This document shows, in pieces, positions 55,456 through 64,000 of a stretch of DNA of 64,000 bases. The translations under genes were made by a program, and so were the position numbers. The DNA is taken from the NCBI RefSeq assembly GCF_947495925.1, contig NZ_CANMAU010000001.1, positions 702,550 to 766,549 of the forward strand, in the 5' to 3' direction. Position 1 is the stretch's first letter. Each line of letters begins with the position of its first letter. The notes beneath the pieces were generated by a model. That model was not told the origin of the DNA. It did not search any database and saw nothing but the letters and a program-made list of their open reading frames with translations. Source of the DNA: an uncultured Algibacter sp. Lineage in GTDB: Bacteria; Bacteroidota; Bacteroidia; Flavobacteriales; Flavobacteriaceae.

Positions 55456-57084
55456 ATGTCTAACTCATCTTCTATATCATCAGTACAACCCCTCTTCAAG
55501 ACTGAAAAGTCTTGGGAAGCCTTACTTGATAATAATGATTTTGTCAAGATTTTTTTGTCAGATGTATTAGAAGATTATATGGTTAAACAGCGATGGTATG
55601 GAGGAAAAGCAAGTCGGTTAAAGTATATAGAGTTATCTGAATATTTTAAAATTCAACAACATGGCGAAATCTACTTTGGTTTAATACTTGAAGTGAATTT
55701 TGTTGAAGCTTTTTATCAACATTATTTTTTGCCCATTGCTTTTGTTACAGAGAAAAATTTTGCCCAACACGATCGTATACTCTCCATTAGCATTGCTGGC
55801 CAAAAAGGATTTATAATTGATGCCATAAATCTGGAATCTTTTAGAAAAGTTGTTTTTGACCGTATAGCAACCGCCATTCCAATCGATAAGACTAAGGTAC
55901 AGTATCACAAAAGTTATTTGCTCAATAATGTTGCTTACGAATCTTCAAGATTTATGGGTTTAGAGCAAAGTAACACCTCATTGGTTTATAATGAAAAATA
56001 TGTACTAAAGTTTTTCAGACGTATTTTTGCTGATAAAAACCCTGATTACGAAATGAGCAGGTTTTTATCTGAGAAAAAAGGATTTAAAAACACACCTTCT
56101 TACCTAGGAAGCATTAATTTGATTGATTCGGAAAATGCCAACATAACTATAGGTTTGATGCAAGAAATGATTCCAAACGAAGGCGATGCTTGGGATTATA
56201 TGCTTCGGGAATTACATACGGTTTTATCGAATTTAGAATACAAAAATATTAATATTGAAGCCCTTCCGAATACAGAATTATATCAGCGGCTTTCCATAGC
56301 CGATATTCCTCCTCAAATTATAGATTGGGCTGGTTTAAATTTATTTTCTCAAGTTCAAACCTTAGCCAAACGCACGGCAGAAATGCACATTGCACTAGGG
56401 TCTGAATTTGAAGAAACTGCCTTTACACCATCTCATTACAATGGTGATTATACTGTGTGGTTAAAAAATAAAATGCTATACCAATTTCAAAACAGGTTGA
56501 ACCTTGTTGAAAATAATATTCAAAAGTTAGATGGATTAGCACTTACATTAGCACAAGAATTTCTGGATAAAAAAAACAGTATCAGAAAACAATTTGTAGC
56601 TTTTGATTGGACTAAACTAAAAGGCGAACGATTAAGAGTACATGGCGATTATCATTTAGGACAAGTTCTGGTAAAAGACAACGACTTTTTTATTTTAGAC
56701 TTTGAAGGCGAACCTGAAAGTACAATTAGAGATCGAAAAGTGAAGCAACCGCCTTTAAAAGATGTAGCTGGATTATTTAGGTCTTTTCACTATGCTATTT
56801 ACGCGACTGTTTTTAATAATATAGAACATTACAAAGCCAGTCAAGACAGCTTATTTCATGCTTCCGAAATATTATACCGTTTCATCACGGGTCTATTTTT
56901 AGGCACCTATGTAGCAGAAACACAAAACGCAAACTTAAACCTTGGTTATAACCAAGAGCGCATTTTTATATTAAAATACTGCCTGCTAGAAAAGGCAGTT
57001 TACGAATTGGGTTACGAGCTCAATTCTCGCCCACAATGGGCTGTTATTCCGTTAAAAGGAATATCGAACATTATAAATCATTAA
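55456..57084 (+). CDS. mak: Maltokinase (Pep2/Mak)
   Basis: A protein of 542 residues. The conserved start is RWYGGKASRLKYIELSEYF, the catalytic phosphotransfer loop is VHGDYHLGQVLV and the metal motif is LDFEGEPES, the standard APH-like kinase pattern of Pep2. It phosphorylates maltose to maltose-1-phosphate with ATP. Here it is free-standing and not fused to trehalose synthase. Position between glgE and glgB gives it an obvious role: recycling of maltose into the GlgE substrate. Confidence 0.9.
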   Translation: MSNSSSISSVQPLFKTEKSWEALLDNNDFVKIFLSDVLEDYMVKQRWYGGKASRLKYIELSEYFKIQQHGEIYFGLILEVNFVEAFYQHYFLPIAFVTEKNFAQHDRILSISIAGQKGFIIDAINLESFRKVVFDRIATAIPIDKTKVQYHKSYLLNNVAYESSRFMGLEQSNTSLVYNEKYVLKFFRRIFADKNPDYEMSRFLSEKKGFKNTPSYLGSINLIDSENANITIGLMQEMIPNEGDAWDYMLRELHTVLSNLEYKNINIEALPNTELYQRLSIADIPPQIIDWAGLNLFSQVQTLAKRTAEMHIALGSEFEETAFTPSHYNGDYTVWLKNKMLYQFQNRLNLVENNIQKLDGLALTLAQEFLDKKNSIRKQFVAFDWTKLKGERLRVHGDYHLGQVLVKDNDFFILDFEGEPESTIRDRKVKQPPLKDVAGLFRSFHYAIYATVFNNIEHYKASQDSLFHASEILYRFITGLFLGTYVAETQNANLNLGYNQERIFILKYCLLEKAVYELGYELNSRPQWAVIPLKGISNIINH

Positions 57085-57087
57085 TTT

Positions 57088-58995
57088 ATGGCACAAGTAA
57101 AACCTTATAGTTTATTTACAGAATTTGACATTAACCTTTTCAAAGCTGGAAAGCATTTCAGGCTTTATGAAAAAATGGGATCTCACCTAGTTACCGTTGA
57201 TGGTATAGATGGTGTATATTTTGCAGTTTGGGCACCAACGGCAAAACAAGTTTCTGTAATTGGTGACTTTAACTATTGGATGGAAGGAGAACACCAACTT
57301 AATGTACGTTGGGACTCTAGTGGTATATGGGAAGGCTTTATTCCATTGATTGAAAAAGGAGCTACCTACAAATACAAAATTCAAAGCCATAATAACGATA
57401 TTAAAACAGAAAAGGCAGACCCTTACGCCAGACGTTATGAGCATAATCCTAATACAGCATCAATTGTATGGGATGATGATTATAAGTGGAAAGATAAAAG
57501 CTGGATGAAAACCCGTAAAAAGAATAATGCCATTGATGCACCTTATTCGGTTTACGAAGTGCATTTGGGCTCATGGAAAAAGAACATAGAAGAAAATCGC
57601 TTCATGTCTTATTATGAATTGGCGGATGATCTTGTAAAATATGTGAGTGAAATGAATTTCACACATGTTGAGCTCATGCCTATTATGGAGTTCCCTTACG
57701 ATCCTTCGTGGGGTTATCAAATTACGGGTTATTTTGCACCTACATCCCGTTTTGGTTACCCAGAAGAGTTTAAATATTTAGTTGACAGACTACACCAAGC
57801 AGGTGTTGGAATTATATTGGATTGGGTACCCTCTCACTTTCCTGAAGATGCCCACGGTCTCGGTTTTTTTGATGGATCGCACCTATACGAGCATCCAGAT
57901 AAACGCAAAGGCTATCATCAAGATTGGAAAAGCTTAATTTTTAACTATGAGCGTAATGAAGTCCGTTCCTTTTTAATAAGTAATGCTGTTTTTTGGCTCG
58001 ATCAATACCATGCTGATGGTTTACGTGTTGATGCCGTAGCCTCCATGTTATTTTTAGATTATTCAAGAGAAGATGGTGAATGGGAGCCTAACATATATGG
58101 CGGAAGAGAAAACCTAGCCGTAATAAGCTTCTTAAAAGAATTAAATGAAGAAGTTTATGCCTCATTCCCCGATGTACAAACTATTGCTGAAGAATCTACA
58201 GCTTTCCCAATGGTATCTAAACCAACTTTTGTTGGAGGTTTAGGTTTTGGTATGAAATGGATGATGGGTTGGATGCATGATACCTTAGAGTATTTTGGTA
58301 AAGACCCCATTTACAGAAAACACCACCAAAATGATATTACTTTTAGTTTGGCCTATGCCTTTACTGAAAACTTTATGCTACCCCTATCTCATGATGAGGT
58401 TGTTTATGGTAAAAACTCCATTTTAGGTAGGATGCCAGGTGATGAGTGGCAACGTTTTGCAAATCTGCGTTTACTATATGGCTATATGTTTACGCATCCA
58501 GGCACGAAACTGCTATTTATGGGTGGTGAATTTGGACAATATAATGAGTGGAATTTCCAAGAAAGCTTAGATTGGAATTTATTGGAGTTCAAACCTCATA
58601 AAGACATGCAAAACTATTACAAATCGCTCAATGCTATATACAAAAGCACTCCCGCACTTTATGAAAAAGGATTTAGCAGTGAAGGTTTTGAATGGATAAG
58701 TTATGATGATCATGAAAATTGTGTAATCTCCTATATAAGAAAAGGCTATCACGAAGAAGACCATGTTGTGGTAATCTGTAATTTAACCCCTTCGGTTAGG
58801 AAAAACTATAAAATAGGACTTCCAACCAAAGGCAAGCTTGTTGAAATTTTTAACAGCGACGCTAAAGCATTTGGAGGAAGTGGTATTGAAAATAAAAAAC
58901 AAATTACAATTAAGAAAGACCCATGGAACGGTAAAGATTTTTCAGCAGAAATAACACTACCGCCACTGGCAGTTACTATATTTAAATTCAAATAA
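57088..58995 (+). CDS. glgB: 1,4-alpha-glucan branching enzyme
   Basis: A protein of 635 residues. The N-terminal CBM48 region is YFAVWAPTAKQVSVIGDFNY, and GH13 motifs are GIILDWVPSHFPEDAHGL, GLRVDAVASML with the nucleophile Asp, AEESTAFP with the acid Glu, and LSHDEVVYGK. It is shorter than E. coli GlgB (728), lacking the extra N-terminal domain, as usual in Bacteroidota. It creates alpha-1,6 branches. It follows mak by 3 bp. Confidence 0.95.
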   Translation: MAQVKPYSLFTEFDINLFKAGKHFRLYEKMGSHLVTVDGIDGVYFAVWAPTAKQVSVIGDFNYWMEGEHQLNVRWDSSGIWEGFIPLIEKGATYKYKIQSHNNDIKTEKADPYARRYEHNPNTASIVWDDDYKWKDKSWMKTRKKNNAIDAPYSVYEVHLGSWKKNIEENRFMSYYELADDLVKYVSEMNFTHVELMPIMEFPYDPSWGYQITGYFAPTSRFGYPEEFKYLVDRLHQAGVGIILDWVPSHFPEDAHGLGFFDGSHLYEHPDKRKGYHQDWKSLIFNYERNEVRSFLISNAVFWLDQYHADGLRVDAVASMLFLDYSREDGEWEPNIYGGRENLAVISFLKELNEEVYASFPDVQTIAEESTAFPMVSKPTFVGGLGFGMKWMMGWMHDTLEYFGKDPIYRKHHQNDITFSLAYAFTENFMLPLSHDEVVYGKNSILGRMPGDEWQRFANLRLLYGYMFTHPGTKLLFMGGEFGQYNEWNFQESLDWNLLEFKPHKDMQNYYKSLNAIYKSTPALYEKGFSSEGFEWISYDDHENCVISYIRKGYHEEDHVVVICNLTPSVRKNYKIGLPTKGKLVEIFNSDAKAFGGSGIENKKQITIKKDPWNGKDFSAEITLPPLAVTIFKFK

Positions 58996-59011
58996 AATTT
59001 ATACATCTTTT

Positions 59012-59056
59012 AAAACGCCCTTTTAGTTTACGTCTTAAAAACTAAAAGGGCGTTTT
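59012..59056 (+). terminator. Terminator with 18-bp perfect stem after glgB
   Basis: Arms AAAACGCCCTTTTAGTTT (59012-59029) and its exact complement (59039-59056) with a 9-nt loop. It is followed by a short T-containing tail. The rest of the 338-bp spacer to the GH31 gene shows nothing recognisable. Confidence 0.7.
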
Positions 59057-59333
59057 GTTTATTCAAACTGCAAGAATAAATTACTCTGAAACATGGATTT
59101 CTAATTTTATTATTATCAGCATTATAGGTTAAATACGCTTTGTTATTTTATTATACGTTAGCACCATATAGTAATCAAAAGATAGGCTATTCTGTGCTAC
59201 TTTGTAAATTTTATAATTAATCTCCTCATTGATTGAGTTTTATACAATACTTTAATGTTTTTTTTAATAAAAAGAAACAACAGAGGTTTGTTAAATTCAC
59301 TATTTTCGTGCATTATTATTTACGCATAATTTT

Positions 59334-61736
59334 ATGATATTAAATACAGAATTAGAATATAAAGGAAACTTATTTCCTTCTAAAATAGTTTCATACGAAA
59401 AGAACCTTAATGTTTTATCTTTCACTTGTGCAAACGGTGTTATATTACAAGTTACCGTGCGCAGGGATAGTATCCTTCGTTTTAGATTTACCACTACTGG
59501 TATTTTTGAAAATGACTTTTCTTATGCCATAACAAAATATGCAAGCAGAGGGTATAATCATTTAGCGGTTACAGAAGATGATGACAACTATATAATAACC
59601 ACTGCAAAGCTAATTTGTCATATTTCAAAACTAGATTTAAGAACATCTATTTATGATGCTAAGGATAACACCCTAATCTGTGAAGATGAGCTTGGTTTCC
59701 ATTGGGAAGAAAGTTATGAGCACGGTGGCGATGTTGTAAAAATGTCGAAAACAGCTCAACCAGGAGAGAGTTATTACGGTTTAGGTGATAAACCTGTAGA
59801 TAATAACTTAAAAGGAAAACGTTTTGAAAACTGGGTAACAGATTCTTATGCCTATGGCAGAGATACAGATCCTATTTATAAAACCATCCCATTTTACACA
59901 GGTTTACACAATAAAAAATCATACGGTATATTTTTTGATAATACCTTCCGTTCTTTTTTCGATTTTTGTCATGAACGAAGAAATATTACAAGTTTTTGGG
60001 CGCATGGTGGAGAAATGAATTATTATTTCATTTATGGTCCAGATATGTCTGATGTGGTTGCAAACTATACCGATTTAACAGGGAAACCACATGAAATGCC
60101 TGCTTTATGGACCTTGGGTTACCACCAATGTAAATGGAGTTACTATCCAGAATCTAATGTAAAAGAAATCACGGCTAAGTTTCGAGAATTAGAGATTCCT
60201 TGTGACGCTATCTATTTAGATATTGATTATATGGAAGGGTTTAGATGCTTTACTTGGAGCAAAGAATATTTCCCAGACCCAAAACGTATGGTAAAAGAAC
60301 TTGCTGATGACGGCTTTAAAACCATAGTAATTATCGATCCAGGAATAAAAATAGATATGGATTACTCGGTGTTTAGAGAAGGTCTTGAAAAAGACTACTT
60401 CTGTAAACGGGCAGATGGTCCATATATGAAAGGTAAAGTATGGCCTGGGGAGTGTTATTTCCCAGACTTCACCAATCCAGAAGTAAGAGAATGGTGGTCA
60501 AACCTATTTAAGGAGCTTGTAGAAGATATAGGTGTTAAAGGCGTTTGGAACGATATGAACGAGCCAGCAGTAATGGATGTTCCCGGAAAAACTTTCCCTA
60601 ATGATGTAAGACATGATTATGATGGTAACCACTGTAGCCACAGAAAAGCACATAACGTTTACGGAATGCAAATGGCACGTGCTACCTATCAAGGATTAAA
60701 AAAGTTCTCGTATCCAAAACGTCCTTTTGTTATTACAAGAGCCGCTTATTCTGGTACACAACGTTACACCTCAAGTTGGACTGGTGATAATATAGCTACA
60801 TGGGATCATTTAACCATAGCTAACCTACAGGCGCAACGTATGTGTATGTCTGGCTTCTCTTTTATTGGGTCGGATATAGGAGGTTTTGCAGAACAGCCAA
60901 ACGGCGAGTTATACGCCCGTTGGATTCAATTAGGGATCTTTCATCCTTTCTGTAGAACACACTCTTCTGGAGACCACGGCGATCAAGAACCGTGGGCTTT
61001 TGGAACTACGATTACCGATGTGGTAAGAAAGTTTATTGAAATAAGATATCAGCTACTACCTTATTTATATACCGCCTTCTGGAGATATGCTGAAGAAGGT
61101 ATTCCTATCTTAAAATCCTTGGTATTATACGATCAGGAAGACCCACAAACGCATTACAGAAACGATGAGTTTATCTTTGGTGAAAAAATACTAGCATGTC
61201 CTATCACTGGACCAAACCAAAACGGAAGACGTATGTATTTCCCTAGAGGTAAATGGTATAGTTTCTGGAATGATGAAGTTATTGAAGGTGGAACAGAACA
61301 ATGGGTAAATGCCGATTTAGATAGTATGCCTATTTTTATAAAAGAAGGAGCTATTATTCCTAAATACCCAATACAGCAGTTTGTTGGGCAAAAAACGATT
61401 GATGAATTAACCCTTGATGTATACTACAAAGAAGGTAAAGAAGAATCGATGGTTTATGAAGACGCTACCGATGGTTACGATTATATTAAAGGGCGTTACA
61501 GCTTAAGAAACTTTAAACTTAATGGTAAAAAGAAAGAACTTATTATTCAACAACATAAATCTGGTAAGTTTATAACCACATATAAAACGTTTAAGCTTAA
61601 TTTACATGGTTTACCGTTTAAAATTTCTGAAGTTGAAATTGATAACGAGGTTATACCATTTAAAGATCTTAAACTTAATGGCGATAATACATTAGTATTA
61701 ACCAAAGAGTTTACAGAACTACACATTATGGCTTAA
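59334..61736 (+). CDS. GH31 family alpha-glucosidase
   Basis: A protein of 800 residues. The GH31 motifs are GYHQCKWSYYPE, YLDIDYMEGF, nucleophile Asp407 in VWNDMNEPAV, and GDNIATWDHL with the acid/base Asp. The later FIGSDIGGFA and HPFCRTHSSGDHGDQEPW are typical. No signal peptide, so it is cytoplasmic and may trim alpha-glucan or maltooligosaccharides from the cluster upstream. It has its own upstream region and a 22-bp hairpin follows. Confidence 0.9.
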   Translation: MILNTELEYKGNLFPSKIVSYEKNLNVLSFTCANGVILQVTVRRDSILRFRFTTTGIFENDFSYAITKYASRGYNHLAVTEDDDNYIITTAKLICHISKLDLRTSIYDAKDNTLICEDELGFHWEESYEHGGDVVKMSKTAQPGESYYGLGDKPVDNNLKGKRFENWVTDSYAYGRDTDPIYKTIPFYTGLHNKKSYGIFFDNTFRSFFDFCHERRNITSFWAHGGEMNYYFIYGPDMSDVVANYTDLTGKPHEMPALWTLGYHQCKWSYYPESNVKEITAKFRELEIPCDAIYLDIDYMEGFRCFTWSKEYFPDPKRMVKELADDGFKTIVIIDPGIKIDMDYSVFREGLEKDYFCKRADGPYMKGKVWPGECYFPDFTNPEVREWWSNLFKELVEDIGVKGVWNDMNEPAVMDVPGKTFPNDVRHDYDGNHCSHRKAHNVYGMQMARATYQGLKKFSYPKRPFVITRAAYSGTQRYTSSWTGDNIATWDHLTIANLQAQRMCMSGFSFIGSDIGGFAEQPNGELYARWIQLGIFHPFCRTHSSGDHGDQEPWAFGTTITDVVRKFIEIRYQLLPYLYTAFWRYAEEGIPILKSLVLYDQEDPQTHYRNDEFIFGEKILACPITGPNQNGRRMYFPRGKWYSFWNDEVIEGGTEQWVNADLDSMPIFIKEGAIIPKYPIQQFVGQKTIDELTLDVYYKEGKEESMVYEDATDGYDYIKGRYSLRNFKLNGKKKELIIQQHKSGKFITTYKTFKLNLHGLPFKISEVEIDNEVIPFKDLKLNGDNTLVLTKEFTELHIMA

Positions 61737-61753
61737 AACTAGGCCAACATAAT

Positions 61754-61800
61754 TGAATACCAAAAGCCTCATTTTAAAAAAATGAGGCTTTTGGTATTCA
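61754..61800 (+). repeat. 22-bp perfect inverted repeat after the GH31 gene
   Basis: The arms 61754-61775 and 61779-61800 are exact complements separated by AAA. No T run follows, so it is longer and different from a normal rho-independent terminator. Position fits transcription termination, but it also stands next to the integrase gene. Confidence 0.7.
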
Positions 61801-61922
61801 GGAATTTTGTATCGAAGCACCTGCCCTCCAAAAGCTAACCACTGCAATCACTAATGCAAAAGTAAATTTTAAGAGAAATATCTTACAAATAGATTTAATT
61901 TCTTATTTTTAAGAAAAATCTT

Positions 61923-63053
61923 ATGCGTAACCCAAATACTATAACTCTAAAACATTTATTAATTAACAATAAACCTCAAATCGGTTTAAAATTCTACACC
62001 AATAAATCCATACAAATCATTGTAAAAGAATTAACTGATGTAAACTGGAGTACAGAATTTACAATGTATCATGTACCAAATACAAAATCAAATTTGGACG
62101 AAATATTTTCAATATTTAAGGATATTGCATGGATAGACACTAGATATTTTTTTGACAAAAACAGATCCAAAGCACTAAATGAAACTTTCGATGACTCTTG
62201 GTTTCATAAAAGAAAACGTGGTACAAATTTTAAATCTTGCCCAAGTAGTTATTTACAAAAACTAGAACTCAAAAAATATGCAAATAATACTGTTAAAACT
62301 TATGTTTCCTGTTTTGAAGACTTCATTAATTATTACCATGAAGCTAGTATTGACTCACTAAACGAAAATGATATTAGAGCTTATTTACTACATCTAATTA
62401 AATTAAATCGTTCAGATTCTTATATTAATCAAGCCATTAATAGTATTAAATTTTACTACGAAACAGTTTTAGGGTTTCCCAATCGATTTTATAGTATAGA
62501 AAGGCCACGAAAATCTAAAAAGCTCCCCGTTGTTCTTTCTAAACAAGATATTCAATCAATGATTGAGAACACTATTAACCTAAAGCATAAGTGCATAATT
62601 AGTCTTCTTTATTCAGCAGGCTTAAGACGCTCAGAACTATTAAATTTAGAACTAACAGATATAGATAGCAATAGGATGCTTATAAGAGTAAGAGATGCCA
62701 AAGGAAATAAAGACAGGTATACACTACTATCTGAAAAAGCGTTAATAGATCTCAGGTTATATTATAAGCAGTATAAACCTAAAACATATTTGTTTGAAGG
62801 ACAAACTAAAGAACAGTATAGTCCAAACAGTGTAGGTGTTGTTGTTTCAAATGCAGCAAAAAAAGCAGGAATAAAAATACCTGTCTCAGCCCATATTCTT
62901 AGGCATAGCTTTGCAACACATCTACTGGAATCAGGAATAGACATTAGATACATTCAAATGCTCCTTGGCCATAACTCAACTAAAACAACTGAAATTTACA
63001 CACATGTTGCAAAAAACAGTTTTGATTTTATTAAAAACCCATTAGATTTGTAG
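61923..63053 (+). CDS. Tyrosine recombinase / integrase with extra N-terminal domain
   Basis: A protein of 376 residues. The C-terminal catalytic domain is complete: Arg235 in SAGLRRSELLNLELTDI, Lys263 in KGNKDRYT, His324 and Arg327 in SAHILRHSFATHLL, His350 in LLGHNSTKTT and Tyr359 in EIYTHVA. A core-binding domain is at about 108-185. The first ~105 residues (ITLKHLLINNKPQI, then WIDTRYFF) have no counterpart in XerC/XerD and no IntI extra helix is visible near the catalytic His. So it is XerC/IntI-like but atypical. The following short spacer and 191-bp inverted-end element suggest that it acts on nearby att-like sites. Confidence 0.9.
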   Translation: MRNPNTITLKHLLINNKPQIGLKFYTNKSIQIIVKELTDVNWSTEFTMYHVPNTKSNLDEIFSIFKDIAWIDTRYFFDKNRSKALNETFDDSWFHKRKRGTNFKSCPSSYLQKLELKKYANNTVKTYVSCFEDFINYYHEASIDSLNENDIRAYLLHLIKLNRSDSYINQAINSIKFYYETVLGFPNRFYSIERPRKSKKLPVVLSKQDIQSMIENTINLKHKCIISLLYSAGLRRSELLNLELTDIDSNRMLIRVRDAKGNKDRYTLLSEKALIDLRLYYKQYKPKTYLFEGQTKEQYSPNSVGVVVSNAAKKAGIKIPVSAHILRHSFATHLLESGIDIRYIQMLLGHNSTKTTEIYTHVAKNSFDFIKNPLDL

Positions 63054-63088
63054 GTTTTTATTTATATTTGAGTATTTATATAGTAAAA

Positions 63089-63128
63089 ATAAACACATGT
63101 TTGTGTTTATCCAACCGTTGTACACAAC
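63089..63128 (+). other. Candidate attI-like site
   Basis: Two inverted repeats in 40 bp: 9-bp arms ATAAACACA/TGTGTTTAT at 63089-63110, and GTTGT-AC-ACAAC at 63117-63128. The second carries the same pentamers that end the large element downstream. The site lies between the integrase stop and the start of the next ORF. The first hairpin alone could be a terminator. Confidence 0.45.
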
Positions 63129-63132
63129 CTAA

Positions 63133-63729
63133 ATGAACATCGATAAAAAACAAAAAGACGGATTAGATTTAGCCTTTAATGAATCTACAATAAACTATGT
63201 CGGAATTGAATCGGACTCGGTTGAAATCTTGTTGAGTTGTATTTCGATGAACGCAGATAAGGAGTTTCCTGATGACAATCGATTGAAAATAGTATTCTCG
63301 GATTATGGAAGAATTGCTATAAGTTATCGAAAAGGAACTTGGGATGATGAAAATGCTGAAATTGAGGAAATAAAGCCTGACGAATTGAAATCTAAATTTG
63401 ACGGACTTATACTCGATTCTATGTATGGATGGGAATTTATAAATCTTGAGGAAAAGCAATTTACGGATTGGTCTGATAAAATCAGCCTTGACGAAATTAA
63501 CAACTTAAATTGGTCGGATATGAATACAATTGACCTTTTTGCAGAACAAGTTGGTAAAGATGAAATTACAATTGACATAAGGATATGGTTTAATGATTTT
63601 AGAGTTTTTGATTTTAAAAACACAGAACTATCCAAAAAAGAATTTGCTGAAAACGCACAACGTGGATGGAATCAAATGTATGAAACTGGAATTGAGACTG
63701 AAAACCATAAGAGTAAGAAAATGAAATAA
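63133..63729 (+). CDS. Hypothetical protein, candidate gene cassette
   Basis: A protein of 198 residues, acidic and soluble, with no recognised family. It starts 5 bp after the ACAAC pentamer at 63117-63128 and ends 10 bp before the inverted-end element. The sequence has SDYGRIAISYRKGTWDDENA and KFDGLILDSMYGWEFINLEE, a pattern reminiscent of small immunity or cassette-type proteins but not assignable. Its tight fit between two repeats is the main point of interest. Confidence 0.75.
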   Translation: MNIDKKQKDGLDLAFNESTINYVGIESDSVEILLSCISMNADKEFPDDNRLKIVFSDYGRIAISYRKGTWDDENAEIEEIKPDELKSKFDGLILDSMYGWEFINLEEKQFTDWSDKISLDEINNLNWSDMNTIDLFAEQVGKDEITIDIRIWFNDFRVFDFKNTELSKKEFAENAQRGWNQMYETGIETENHKSKKMK

Positions 63730-63738
63730 GGCAGATGT

Positions 63739-63929
63739 ACAACAATGGCTATAGTTAATAAGGGTTTTGGTGCTTAGCCTAAAGTTTAGTGCTTTTAACC
63801 AAGTCCGCCAAATCTTTTTGATTTGGCTTTATAAAGAAAAAGATAAAACAAAATAAAAAGTTTTGGCTAAGTGCTTAATCGAAAGTTCACTACTTTTAAT
63901 TCCCGTACTAACCATAGCCGAGACGTTGT
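63739..63929 (+). repeat. attC-like 191-bp inverted-end element
   Basis: The left end (63739-63764) begins ACAAC and continues GGCTATAGTTAATAAGGG. The right end (63902-63929), read as its complement, begins ACAAC and continues GGCTATGGTTAGTACGGG. They share 15 of 18 positions plus the five terminal bases, with a 3-nt versus 5-nt spacer next to the ends. Inside are an 8-bp-stem hairpin GCCAAATC/GATTTGGC (63807-63827) and an imperfect direct repeat (63765-63798 and 63861-63899). The layout resembles an integron attC site, without the classical RYYYAAC/GTTRRRY cores. Confidence 0.65.
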
Positions 63930-64000
63930 GTTTCATTGCGCAGCGCACGCAAAACAAAAAAAGCCTAGTTTTATTCTCGAAATTTTTTTTGAATTTTAAG

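Noticed and set aside
61923..63053. Classical integron integrase IntI
   Set aside because: The IntI-specific additional helix before the catalytic His-Arg is not visible, and there is an unrelated N-terminal extension. Kept as an atypical tyrosine recombinase.
1..64000. CRISPR array, rRNA or prophage
   Set aside because: No regularly spaced short direct repeats, no rRNA-like sequence and no phage structural genes were seen.

Overview
The window looks like a chromosomal segment of a member of the Flavobacteriaceae (phylum Bacteroidota). The evidence is low GC, weak Shine-Dalgarno sites, several TAnnTTTG-type minus-7 elements, and flavobacterial gene sets such as yceD-rpmF-fabH-accB-accC. Membrane-anchored AraC regulators and a PID-type C-terminal sorting tail point the same way. 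Genus cannot be decided from the sequence alone. Most of the segment is ordinary housekeeping DNA, with accessory patches at about 1-6 kb, 9.4-14.4 kb and 61.9-64 kb.

Layout. 1-6 kb: a truncated membrane AraC regulator, a START-like exported protein, a second membrane AraC regulator, and a 968-residue protein joining an M61 peptidase to an amidohydrolase. 5.9-9.4 kb: universal stress protein, GNAT, MATE exporter, two mini membrane proteins and a QueD/PTPS enzyme. 9.4-14.4 kb: an accessory block on the minus strand, bounded on one side by two different intergenic repeats. It includes an ECF41-like sigma factor with two near-identical candidate promoters, one before itself and one before an azoreductase-cupin pair. 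14.5-24.4 kb: lpxH, an exported esterase, MFS, recJ, OsmC, an AhpD-like protein, a poly-G frameshifted lipoprotein, a UDG-like protein, HopJ and rsmI. 24.5-35.7 kb: tdk-alr, mscL, asd, a prolyl oligopeptidase whose signal peptide is interrupted by a stop codon, an ABC ATPase, an RND/MMPL exporter, mtgA and a FAD oxidoreductase. 35.8-44.4 kb: the fatty-acid initiation operon, pdxA/ribE, a tRNA with anticodon CAT, methylmalonyl-CoA epimerase, rbfA and a LolC-like permease. 44.6-50.3 kb: dusB, an Lgt homologue next to a Tes-like radical SAM protein, and lepA.

50.3-61.7 kb is a co-directional alpha-glucan cluster: GT4 GlgM/GlgA, GlgC, GlgE, maltokinase, GlgB, then a GH31 alpha-glucosidase behind an 18-bp-stem hairpin. 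Together these make ADP-glucose, then maltose-1-phosphate, then a branched glucan.

61.9-64 kb is the most unusual part. A tyrosine recombinase with a non-standard N-terminal domain is followed by a short site with a GTTGT/ACAAC inverted repeat. Next comes one unknown ORF, then a 191-bp element with long imperfect inverted termini ending in ACAAC and GTTGT. This has the logic of an integron (recombinase, attI-like site, cassette, attC-like site) without a classical IntI or classical attC core, and it runs off the window end.
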